This document shows, one piece after another, positions 50,659-62,304 of a DNA stretch of 64,000 nt (its first letter is position 1; each line of letters starts with the position of its first letter). This stretch comes from Apus apus (lineage: Eukaryota > Chordata > Aves > Apodiformes > Apodidae): contig NC_067282.1 of NCBI RefSeq assembly GCF_020740795.1, positions 135,729,132 to 135,793,131 on the forward strand, in the 5' to 3' direction. The notes under the pieces were generated by a model that was given only the letters and a program-made list of their open reading frames with translations, ran no database searches and was not told the DNA's origin. A program made the position numbers and the translations under genes.

Positions 50659-52501
50659 GAGCACAGAGGTTTGTATATTCAACTACACCTAACTTCTTAT
50701 GTTAATGCTTGTGTAACTCATAGCATTGTATGACTAACAGCAGCCTTGCATGTGCAGACTGGAGTTTATCCAGCCTTGAAGAAATGAACACTGAACGGAA
50801 AAAAACCCCTACACTGATAATTCTTAGGAAGGTTCTCCACAGTGAATACAAAAATATATACATTAAGACACAAAACGGACTAAGGATTTTCATGAACTGT
50901 GTCAATCAATCATGTTCCATTATATCCAAGTTCACCTTCAGAAGGTTTCAATGCATTAATCGTAGAATCTTGAGGCACTGCACTTCACTGTTTCTCAACA
51001 TGAAAACATCATTTAGACACTTTCACTAACTGGGAAAATGAAATGCTTGACGTGATATATAGTAATCCTGACTCAGATGGTTGGAGTAACTGCTATCAAG
51101 GTCTCACACTTTTCAGCTTTCAAAAGCTGACAATCATTCAGAAAAGTGGAATACCCAAGCTCAGCTATGAGAATCATTTGTGGTACACAAAGGAAAGTGG
51201 GAAGGCAAAATATCTTCTTTTGCATGTGCAACACTGTCTGAACAGAGGCTGCTACCAGTTAATGGCAGTAGCGGCAGGTGAACAGGATAACTTTGGAAAC
51301 CCATGTTAAGGCAAAGGCTACAACATCTGACAAAATGGGGAATTTGTATGGGAGATATGAGAGCACAAGCTCATTCTGTAAATGATATCACTAACTCTTT
51401 ATAGTGGAATGGACATGGATATTGGGAGCAATTCCTCCTTCTCCACCCAATCATGGACAAGAAGATTGCTTATCAATGTGTTTTTTCTCAACAGAAAAGT
51501 GTAAGGAAGTAGAAAAGTGGTTCACTGACTACGCAGAACTTCCTCAATTAGACTTGATCACAGGTAGCTGGCCACACAAATATTTGTACTTCACAGAAAA
51601 ACACCTGCAAAGGAGAAGTAAACTTTTTCTAGACATAAAGATGAAAAAGCCGATTTTATTGGATCATAACTTCTCTATTCACACTTTCAGGTACAATTTG
51701 GCAAAAACTGCTCCTACTTGTCACTGATGAGCTTTCTATGACCAAAACAAAAGTGCAAGAAAATGTGAAGTCACGATGAAGGAGGTGAAGGTAAGTAACA
51801 AGTGAAGCGACTGGGGATGAAGAAGGGAAGTGGTAAGGAATAAACAATAAGATTACAAACAAGAATATGACACTGAAAAGGTATGTAAGCCACAGTAAAA
51901 AAAAATGAAACAGAATGAAAAGTTGAAAGGGAACAGATATGAAGAAGAGGAACAGAAAAGGTAGAAATAGTAGTGACGGGTCCCAAACTCTATGCAAGCA
52001 TTTTAACTTTCCTCCAGAAAAATGTATACCTTAAATTAAAGGTTAGGAAGAAGTTCCTAAGAGAGTTAACTCTCACCTAACTTATCTACAAGAACACCTT
52101 ATCATCATGGAAAGCACATATTGTTGTGAGGTTGCTCAACATTGTCTTGCTAAGGCAACATTTAACTCTTTACTCTAAGAATCTGTTCAACATCAGAATT
52201 ACCAAAACTTTAGCTACAGTAATATAATCAATCTTTTTCATTCTTGTTAGAGAACAATTTTCCAGCCACTGACTTCAGTGTTAACAGGATCAGGCCCAGC
52301 ATCTTTCAAAAAATCCAACAAATTCTCATTGCATAAGTTAAAAAATTTCTATACAAGTCATGCATAAACAAGTGTTCATAAAGAAAACTGGGTCCTCTAC
52401 TTTAGACATTTAATTCAGTATTTTTTTCTTTCATAAAGAGGCCAAAAATACAAGTAAGTTTATATATAAATACCATACATTCACAGTTAACACGAACTTA
52501 C

Positions 52502-52507
52502 CTTCGC
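52502..52507 (-). CDS. C2CD5: Candidate 6-nt C2CD5 microexon (adds Gly-Glu)
   Basis: On the minus strand the hexamer GCGAAG is preceded by TTTTGTGTTTTAATAG and followed by GTAAGTTCG, a good acceptor and a near-ideal donor. The next exon begins with AT, completing a codon whose first base (G) must come from upstream. Without the hexamer the junction reads G|AT (Asp). With it, it reads G|GC GAA G|AT (Gly-Glu-Asp). The frame is kept either way. Six-base exons can arise by chance in a long intron, so this is an inference. The upstream partner exon is outside the window. Confidence 0.45.
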
Positions 52508-54689
52508 CTATTAAAACACAAAATTATTGTCTACAATTAAAATCAAACACCATGACATTGCAATAATAGATCGATACAAAAACTGAATGCAGTGCAATGT
52601 GTAGCATTCATATTCTTCTGACAAATATTTTTAACAAGCAGCCTTTTTTGACACATGAGCCACACAATTTCACATGGGGATGCCATTGTAGCATTTACAA
52701 GTTTAGTAAAGCTAAGGATTTACAGAAACAATTAGAGGAGTTAGGGAAGCAGGATGGCATGTGTCCAGTACACTCCATGAGAGTGTCTGTTGTTGTTTTT
52801 TGCTAAGGCAAAAGCTTAAGAACTAAGGGTTTGCAAAGCAGATTCAGCAGACAGTAGCCAGAAACGGTGGGTATTTTGGCGCATGCTTGGATCAGGTGAC
52901 AGTACAGACTGAAAACTATGGCAGCTCACTGAAATGGTTACAGAAAGTAATGGCCCTGGATTCTAGGTGGAAGCAAAAAGGCAAGCATACATGGCACTCA
53001 ATCACAAGCTTTTCTAGCAAATCTACTGAGTAGTTTATCGCAAGGTTTATCTACAACTTGGAAGGGGAAAAAGTTTGCAAAAATTACACTGCTATTAAGC
53101 ACCCTTTATTGGAAACAAAAGACTAAATATTAAACCTACTTTTATTCATGTTTCAAAATTGGCATGATATTTATAACAAAGTGGAAGGAAGGCATACTGT
53201 TTCTAGAGTTAAAAGACTTGAGGAACAATGCTGTTGACAGCACAGTTATCTATAAAAATTGTGTCAACTCTCAACCTCCTTCAACTGAAACTTCCCAAAC
53301 TTATCTTATTAAAGAACTTTAGAAGATACAAACAGCATTGTATTTCGTTTGTGCTCTAAATGTTTCTTGAGTCAGTTCCATCCACAACCAATTCACCTCT
53401 CTCTTCCCTTTGAAATCTAAGTTTGATTTCTGTGAGGCTGTATTGTTAATGGGATAACATCCTGTTCAAATCTACACCTAGAGATAAGACACTATCAATA
53501 CTTTCTGATTCACAAGAAGTGACACCTTTCCAAAGCTATTTGCTAGAGGTTCACTTCTACAGGGTATTTCAAGATTAATCCAGAATTTGCATTATGCTAG
53601 TCCACACAGATTTTTAAGAACTGAAGAAAAATGAAGACAAATGATCTCTTGATTACACAGATCATATTCAAGAGTTGCTATATTAAAGCTGAACCCCTAG
53701 ACATCTTAAGACAACTACTGTGATGTAGGAACCTTATGATTCATTTTAACCTATTTTAATATTGCATAATTTAGTAAATATTTACATTTATCATGAAACA
53801 TGCTGAAATGAGAACAATCATACTACGAAAGTTTAACAAGCTATAAACGACCAATCAAAACTGGTAATAGATACACCAATAATATTCTTTCCAATTCAAT
53901 CTTTGAGTCCTTCACTAAGCAGAGCCATTACCCACACCTTTCTTATCCCCTTATTCTTCTGTCTTTCTCATTAAAGCCTACTCATCAACTTATATGGAAA
54001 AAAAAGGGGGGAGGGGGTATTTTGTAGGTTTGTTTGGGTTTTTTTTAGGAGACACCTTTGTTAGGTTGATCAGCACCCTTCCCCAGACCTTGAGGTTCAG
54101 TTTAATCCTGTCTGGTTATCCCATAAATACTGATGTTTCTTATCATCTTTCTAAAATATTTAACAAGTGAGTGTACAAAAAGCCAAATCCTCTTGTCTCT
54201 AAAGTTTAAACACAAAAATTGAGTAGCAAATAACTAAAGCTGCAACAGTCTAACCTAGAAGATTTTCAAGGCCACTCCATCCTTTTTTAGAAATACTCCC
54301 TATATTCATTGTATTTGAATAATCAAATCCACCAGAAAAATGGTTTCAGTAGTTCTACTGTTTGCAGAAACTTCTTGCTTTAATTTCCAAGTCAAAAAGT
54401 AAAAAGGGTTTTTGCATTAGGTAGAAATCATACATAAAACCATAAAATTTTCCCAAGTACAATGTCATTATAGACAAATGAGGTCATAAAAACACAATTT
54501 ATTGGGAAGGGGTGAAATTTTCATGTGAGATTCTCTTCCCACTTCCTTTTAAAAAAAAACAAACAACAAACAATTGTAGCTGCTTAAAGAGTGTTAATAT
54601 ATGTTCCAGTTAATAGGAATTAATAGGAAGAATTACATAGCCTGGCAACAGCAACTACAATCCATTAAATAGGTAAGGAAATGAGATGT

Positions 54690-55288
54690 GGTGGGGAACA
54701 GAGTTAAATCCAGTAGGCAGCCAGTGTTCCCTAGGGCTCAGTGTTCGGGCCAGTTATCTTTAATAACTTCATCAATGACCTGAATGAGGGGATTAAGTGC
54801 ACCCTCAGTGAGTTTGCAGATTACATGAAGTTTGGTGGGAATGTTGATCTGCTTGAGGACAGGGAGGCTCCACAGGGGTACCTGGACAGGCTGGATCTAT
54901 GGTCAACAAGGCGAAATGCCAGGTCCTGCGCTTGGGCCACAACAACCCCATGCAATCCTAAGGGTGGCTGAAAAGCTGCCCAGAGGAAAAGAAAGAAGGT
55001 TGTAGGAAGGTGACTGTCAGTCTCTTCTACCTAGTAACAACAGATAGAATAAGAGGAAATTACCTCAATTTCTGCCACGGGAGGTTTAAATTGGATATTA
55101 GGAAAAAATTCTTCACCAAAAGGGTTGTCAGGCATGGGAAGTGGTAGAGTCACCATCCACAGAGGTATTCAAAAGATGTGGTGCATAGGGACATGGTTTA
55201 GTGGTGAATTTGGCACTGTGCTAGCTCAATGGTTGGAACGGATGATCTTAAAGGTCTTCTCCAACCAAAATAACTCTGAGTCTATGAT
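54690..55288 (+). mobile_element. CR1 fragment with internal deletion
   Basis: The plus strand contains the RT region (GGGCTCAGTGTTCGGGCC), with the catalytic FADD altered to FADY, and then TGAATGAGGGGATTAAGTGC. Near 54960 it jumps to the 3' region. It ends in GGTCTTCTCCAACCAAAATA and a CTATGA tail. Confidence 0.9.
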
Positions 55289-55784
55289 CTTTAAAAGATG
55301 TGAAAACAAAAACTTTGCTTATTAACACAGAAACTGAAGGAAGTAGTTTATTGGGATTTACATTTACAGGCTGAGATATTATAGCTGGCTGACTAAACAC
55401 AAAGCTATTTGTTTGCAGAGTTAGTTGTCTATTGGGTCAGTCAGGCCAAATCACTACATGACCACAAGAAAACTGCAAGAGCACATGGCAGAAATCGTAC
55501 AGAAAAGCAGCATCATTCTTTTCAGTGGCAGCTCACTATTGAGGAGTGTTAGCTTTGATATCAAGATACACCCCAACATGAAGAAGCAGCAAAATGTTTC
55601 TCTTAGTAACATTCCCATCAAAACTCCGAATTCTTTTATTACATTCAAATTCCAGTAAAAAAACTGCATCACTGCTAGGAGGCTAAAGAATGCTCTGTTT
55701 TTTCCTACAAAAGAAAAAATAAGAAGTAACAGACTCTCTATAGGTTCTGAATCTCTGATGTTAGTCAATGTATTTGTAATGTAT

Positions 55785-55948
55785 AGAACCATAGAATCAT
55801 TAAGTAAGGGACCTGGAAGTGTTCAAGTCCAGGCTGGATGGTGCTTTGAACAACCTGGTGTAGTGGGAGGTGTCCCTGCCCATGCAGGGAGGTTGGAACT
55901 AGATGATCTTTATGGTTCCTTCAAACCCAAACCATTCCATGTTTCTAA
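55785..55948. mobile_element. Composite CR1 remnant, two opposed pieces
   Basis: The first about 28 bases (TAGAACCATAGAATCATTAA) look like an antisense CR1 end. Sense CR1 then follows (TGTTCAAGTCCAGGCTGGAT through GAGGTTGGAACTAGATGATC), ending near CCATTCCATGTTTCTA. This resembles a short insertion with an inverted start, or two nested fragments. Confidence 0.75.
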
Positions 55949-56080
55949 GAAACTAATTCAGCTTGGTAAACCTAAACAATTTCCCAGATTAACAAGAATA
56001 TCCTAGATTAAAAAAAGATAATAACTACTTGGATTTTCATAATGAAAAAAACAAAGCTGCACTGTTCTACACTATCTCTA

Positions 56081-56804
56081 GGCTTTTGGGAAAAGTGGCT
56101 GGAAAGCTGTCCAGCAGAAAGGGATCTGGGGGTTCTGATTGATAGGCAGCTGAGTATGAGCAAACAGTGTGCCCAGGTGGCAAGAAGGCTAATGGGATCA
56201 TGGCCTGATAAGAAATAGTGTGGCCAGCAGGACCAGGGAGGTGATCATCCCTCGGTACTTGGCATTGGTGAGGTCACACCTTGAATACTGTGTACAGTTT
56301 GGGGCACCTCAATACAAAAAAAAGACATTGAGGTGCTGGAGCGTCCAAAGAAGGGCAACCAAGCTGGTGAAGGACCTTGAGAACAAGTTTTATGAGGAGT
56401 AGCTGAGGGAACAGGGCCTATTTAGTTTGAAGAAAAGGAGGCAGAGGGGAGACCTCACTGTCCTCTACAACTTCTGAAAGGACGTTGTAAAGAGGCAGGC
56501 GGTGCTGGTCTCTTCTCACAAGTAAATAGTGTTAGAACAAGAGGAACTGGCCTCAAGCTGCACCAGGGGAGGTTTAGACATTAGGAAGAACTCGTTCACT
56601 GAACGGGTTGTCAGACATTGGAACATGTTGCCAGGGAGGTGGCTGAATCACCATCCCTGAATGTGGTTAAAAGTCGTCTAGATATGGCACTTGGGAATAT
56701 GGCTTAGTGCCATACTTGCCTACTCTACTTGGTAGAGTAGGGTTAATAGTTGGACTTGATGATCTTGAAGGTCTTTTCCAACCTAAGTGATTCTATGATC
56801 CTAT
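56081..56804 (+). mobile_element. CR1 3' fragment
   Basis: Sense CR1 begins in the RT C-terminal region (GGAAAAGTGGCTGGAAAGCT) and passes GGTGAGGTCACACCTTGAAT. It runs to GGTCTTTTCCAACCTAAGTG and the ATTCTATGATCCTAT tail. Its reading frame is broken by several stops. Confidence 0.95.
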
Positions 56805-56859
56805 CACCTCGGTCACACATTGCAAATTATACGGGTAACTGATCTTAGAAATAAGTATA

Positions 56860-57427
56860 TGTTATGGTTTGGAGTGGGTCAGGCTAATTTTTTGTACCAA
56901 TAGGGGGACCTAGAGAGGGAGTGTTTAGGACCCTGAAGGATCCAGGTGGATCAAAACAGAGAGGGGTCAGTATTCCCTCCCACTTCCTGCCATACTCTAT
57001 AAAAGCCAGGAGGACCAGAAGCCCAGCCCCCTTTTTTCCTATGCCTTTCCTTCCTTGCAGCTGCTGTGCTCCAAGGCTCCTGCTTCTCCTCAGCTCGCAC
57101 ATGCTCTGCAGAATCTAAATCCATTGGGTGCTATGAGGAGCCATGGACCCATCTCCCAAGTTTGTCTTGCCACTAGGGACCCCACCTATCTCTGCAATCA
57201 TCAAGATCCGTTTTGTATATATTTGTATATAACTGTATATATCTGTTCCTCATCCCACGTGTTACTGCCCTTTCCGTGTTCCAGTAAACTTGTTCCAGTT
57301 TTAATTTCCAAACTTCAAGTCTCTCTTCCTTATTCCCTTTTTATCTTCTTTTGGGAGGATGGAGGGGGGTAAGAGAGAGCAATTCTGTTCACAATTTGTG
57401 GACCACCGTGACCAATGAACCAAGACA
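56860..57427 (+). mobile_element. Solo LTR of an endogenous retrovirus
   Basis: It starts TGTTATGGTTTGG and ends ACCAAGACA, so it has TG...CA ends. Inside are a CCAAT-type box (ACCAATAGGG at 56897-56906), a TATA box (TATAAAAG at 56998-57005) and a polyadenylation-like AGTAAA at 57283-57288 followed by T-rich sequence. No internal retroviral genes adjoin it, so it is a solo LTR. A 4-bp ATAT occurs on both sides and could be a target duplication, but it is too short and AT-rich to trust. It is antisense to C2CD5. Confidence 0.75.
56998..57005 (+). promoter_or_regulatory. LTR TATA box
   Basis: TATAAAAG lies about 100 bases downstream of a CCAAT box inside the LTR. It is the expected U3 core promoter, directed antisense to C2CD5. 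Activity is unknown. Confidence 0.6.
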
Positions 57428-59453
57428 ATATGCAAGAATCCCTCAGACAGACTACAGCATAGTTTAACCTTCTCTAAATACTAAATGTAATCTTTGAGGC
57501 AATAGTTTCCTGTAAACTAGTTCAACAAAATCTGTTGTAAATACCACCAAGATTTAAACATACTGGCTATAACAGTAAAATATCTGATAAAGTTTGCTAT
57601 TCATTATAGACAAAGGCCTGATAGGAACAGCACAAGCTGCAAAGAAATATAAATAAATAAACTATTAAAATAACACTTAAAAGTAAAGGTTTACATTTCA
57701 CCATACTTCCTCAGAATTCTAAAAGGTCAAAAGTACTGCCCAGACATAACAAAATATTAAATACTGGAAATAGGTTTATCTCTGGAAAATCAGTGTGCCA
57801 GGCCTAAACATGTAACCAGTCCAGCTTAGTTATTATTTTGGTCATTCATCCTATAATTGTGAAGTCCTTACAGCTGTGCATAAGGTTCCCCTAATTGAAA
57901 GATGAGTGGGATGCTAAAGAAGATCTGGGAATCTCTTTTAATGGATCTTATTACAGTAGCAAGGGCAAGCTCTGCCACTTTGAAGAGCTACTTGGTAATA
58001 AAACTACTTACTCTACCTTGTATCTCTCTGGTGCTTTGTCATCTTGGCACAATAAATACAATCTATTTAAAAACATGAGCAATCTTCAAAGGACATCTTC
58101 AAACTACAGCAACAAAGGGGCTATTAAGCAAACCTGAAGACACTGTGCTGTAACAAGACAGGCCTTATTAAACCACATTTTATTTATTTTATACCTAGTA
58201 TCACAAAATTAACAAGTATTAAAGCTTTAAACAAGCTGCAATCTCCAACAAGCATCAATAATACTCATTTATCTAACACAGTCTGAAAGAAACATACATA
58301 ATTTTAAAGACAAAAAACTTAACTGCTCAACACACACAGATAGATGTTCACAGACAAGGCTGCCACTTTCTGGCCAACTGCCTCACAGACTATCTACCTT
58401 TCTGCACAACTGCAGAAACAGCATGGCATAATTTGGCATGAAATTACCCAGCCTCTGTATTTCCTATTAATTGTTTAGACTCCTTTTAGTTGCTTTTAGT
58501 TGCTACATTATCAGAACCTCTGCATTCATTATTTCTATATGCTCAAAACTTTATTTCATTTTGAGACAAATCAGTCAGAGAAGCCTCTCTGAACCTCTGG
58601 ATCCAAGGAGCCCTTCCTACAGTGCGTTTTGGAGTGAGTTCAAGACCTCAAGGAGACTGCATTAAGAGAGACCAAAGCCTCAAAACTTAAAAAAGAACAT
58701 GAAAAATATTAGTGTACTGGCTAACAGAATTCAGAGCACAAACTGGATAAGGGAAAAAAAAAGAAGTGGTTTTTTTTATAAGAATCATGGCATATTGAAA
58801 AACATCAGTCTTTGCATGTGACAGGAAAACCTGCTGTGCCTAATTCAGCTCAGATAATGATCCTACCAATTAACATTTAAACATAATTATTTCTGTAACC
58901 CTATTAGGGTCAGTTAGAACTTGTATTATCTGCCATTTTCCTACTGTCTGTAGACATTTTACAAGGACATGTTTACCTGTAATTACATAGTACCTAGGAA
59001 GGTGTCCTTTCAACTAGAAACATTCTAGTTTTCTCTCTATTTTGAGCCAGGCAAGAAGTTGTACAATTATATCTTTGCAACCAAAGAGTGACACATCATA
59101 AGGCTAAAAACAGTAATTGTAATCCATGCAGGAAGTTATATCAAGATAATAGTTTTAGTCAAGCCCCATATTTTGAATTAGGAGGAGTTATGTGCAAGAA
59201 TAAAAATTTTCCAACAAGACCAACATTTTCTCTCTCATGTACTATTTGTAGTGGTGCAATAAGAAACAGCTTTATTACAGCATATGTGCAGTGAAAAGTC
59301 TATAATGGCTTTCACATGACTAGCCAAGTATCACTGAGACTTTTAAATCTGTATGAACAGACTGTATAGCATTACTTACTACTGGGCACAGAATTCTAAA
59401 GGACAACCCCCCTGTAGCTCAGTTACATAAATAACTGCTCAGAACTCTTCTCT

Positions 59454-59553
59454 CAAAAAAACAAACAAACAAACAAAAAACCAAAACAAACAAAAAACCA
59501 AACCAAAAGAAACAACAACAACAAAAAAACCCACACCAAAAACCCCCAAAACA
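59454..59553. repeat. AAAC-type simple repeat
   Basis: About 100 bases of (AAAC)n and (AAAAC)n variants with CC interruptions, almost lacking T. Confidence 0.93.
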
Positions 59554-61354
59554 GAGTTCTAAAGAAAATTATTTCATTAGTATAAGGGTGCATCTACTTC
59601 AGAAAAGAATATTCAAACTCCATTTAGGAATTTTCACTCCTCTGCAATGGTTGCACAAAAGCAGAGTAAAATATTACAAAAAAACACTGCATCCCTCATT
59701 CTGTTCAGAAAAGCTTCTGACAACTACCTTAACTTCTCATTATCACATCAACACATACTGATGTACAAGAAATCAACCTGGAAATTCTCCAAGAAAGGGC
59801 CAGAGGTCAAGCCTAAAATGTTGGGTTTTTACTAGTTCTGAATGATAGCCACATCAGCCACTAACAAAAACCATTGACATTTTCTACCATATTCTTACAA
59901 ATATGCCGCATTTCCACTCTAGACAGCAGTATGAAATGTAATTTGCATATTCACTGTATGTTTGTATTTCTGTGAAAGAGAAGTATTCAGTTACAGAAGC
60001 AAAACATATTCAAGCTTTCCTCTTGCATTTCCTCATATACAAAACTAGAGTTCTGTGGAATTTCCCACTTGAACAGCAAGTCTGGATAACACACAAGGAG
60101 CTCAAGAGATCCTTAATAATTTTATTAACAATCTTTTCTCCTTCCATGTTTCTGACTATTGGAGCTAAAGAATCACTGCTGAAGCAGCTCCCTGAATGAG
60201 GAGTTCAACAATGTAATTATGTGAGAACACTGCATATTTTAGTGCTATGAAACAGCCCAATGCAAAAGCAAGTCTCTATTGAACAAGTTCCTTGCACTTC
60301 CTAAGGAACCTTTCCTCCCTGTATTGAACCTCAGGAAGAAACTTTAACAAAGATCCAATCTTCTGGATGCAGGACTCCTTTCATGTTTCTATATTTATAG
60401 TACATTCTTTAACATCCTTTTTCAAAGAGAGCACCAGAGTACTTCTTCCATTATATTATGTGCCCTCTTTTCTATGAATTCGTGCTCTTGTCACTCTACT
60501 TTTATTTTGCAGATTTATTTTGATTATCACCTTTTTATAATGTTACAAACATTTAAACATTTTTTTTCACTAAACTACATGCAATTCCCAGATGTTTAAG
60601 TGGCTTCTTCTCCATTCAGTCTTTCTTTCCACATTTTGATTTTCAAGTATCTTGAAATCTTTAACTTTTCACCACCATCAGATGGCCCTGTTCAAACTTA
60701 ACACAATTAAACAAGCTTCCTGACATTGGCAAAACCAAACATTCTTCTATGCTACACAGGTTACTAGCAAGCTTAAATGAATCCTAAACATTTTTTACAA
60801 GAAAATAATTTTAGCCTACTTATGGTTGTGATTACATTCTTGCTAAGGTGAATGTAACATAAAGACATAGCAGTGTTTTCCTTAAGCTGTATAAATTCCT
60901 TCTCTCTGTCAGGTCAAGTATTAGCCAGCAAGTTGGGAATAAAGCTGTAGAAGTGGGAGGTGAATAGAAATTTTGACCTTTGGTTTCTCAATGATAACAG
61001 ATCTGCTCAGCACATTAGTTATTGTAGTCTAAGACAGAGTTAACTTGCACGTAATCTGCAACTCTACTATTCATCATGCGTCATATTTAACAACTTATCT
61101 CTCTTCCTCCCATCTCCTTCATTCAGCAACACACCTAGCACTGCAAAAGAAACACACTTCCAAGAATGTGTTCATAACCTACTTGGTACCTAACCAGTAG
61201 GATTAAATCAAGACTTAATAAAGAGCTGCTGACATCTGTCAAAGCGACAAAAATACAGACAGTTCTCAGACAGGTATTAGCTCTGAAATTACTGTTTGGT
61301 TTAGACTGCTCTACTCCAAAATTTTTAGGTAACAACCACCTCTGGGTATAAAAT

Positions 61355-61379
61355 GCATACATATACATATATATATATA
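61355..61379. repeat. AT dinucleotide repeat
   Basis: ATACATATACATATATATAT array. Confidence 0.85.
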
Positions 61380-62287
61380 GGCTCCTCCTTTTTCCTGTTA
61401 CCTGTAAAAAACTTAGGCTACCTTTAATGACTTCCCTTCAGTGTCCTAGGCTTATATTTCTGGTTCATAATTCTAATATTATAGGATGCTTACTTTAGCA
61501 AGGAACAAGGATACAAAAATCAGCCAACAGTTTCAGTTACTACCTATTGTTGAACTGTTTGTAAAATGAAAAATGTGTATGGATGACTTAAACTGAAGTT
61601 TAGAGTATGAGACAGCTCACTGAAACCCTGAAGAACCAAGAAGGAAAGTCTGTTTCCGGGGGAAACAAACCTCCAAAGGTCAGCTTCAAACCTTTTCACT
61701 GTGCCAGATTTAAAAATATCAAAGTCTGGCAAGGTCTGCTAGCTTGGATATTACATGCAGAGAAGCTAAGCCTGCCTTTCTTCCAAAGCATGCTATGTTG
61801 CCAGAGGAAAAGCGGTGGAACTAGAAAGTCTATTTATCTCTCTAACAGGCCAGTTACTCTGTGTAGCTTTTACATAGACTGCATTATCAATTCATTCTTC
61901 CTGTGATAAAGAACTTGGACACTTTGATTCCTAAAACTGCATAAAAAATAGAACATTGCAGCTTCTTCAAGTTAGTCGTTCAAGTGATTAAAAAGTTCAA
62001 ATAATTATGCTGTAAGTCCTGCAAGCTTTTGATTGCATTTTACAATACAAGATTTATGAACCAAATCCTGGACTACATACTATCCTTCTCTTTAAACAAA
62101 TAGTCCTCTTTGTCTACTTTCCATCGCTCAGAAAATGTTTGTATCTATCATTTAGAACACATTCATCAATTTCCTTATATTAACACAGGTTCAGCCATCC
62201 TTGAAGGAAGTGCAAGCTCATGCAAAACAAAACTAACCAACAGCCTCCCCCCAAATCAAATCAACCAACAAAAAAGGCGATTATCTT

Positions 62288-62304
62288 AAAAAAAAAAAAA
62301 AAAA
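62288..62304. repeat. Poly-A tract
   Basis: A run of about 17 A. Confidence 0.9.

Noticed and set aside
51404..51727. 107-codon plus-strand frame
   Set aside because: No recognised similarity; Met start and composition look like chance.
55454..55792. 112-codon minus-strand hydrophobic frame, checked as the missing upstream C2CD5 exon
   Set aside because: Its sequence does not match the expected C2CD5 segment and there are no fitting splice sites.
59454..59553. Regular repeats considered as a CRISPR-like array
   Set aside because: It is an AAAC microsatellite with no unique spacers, in a vertebrate genome.
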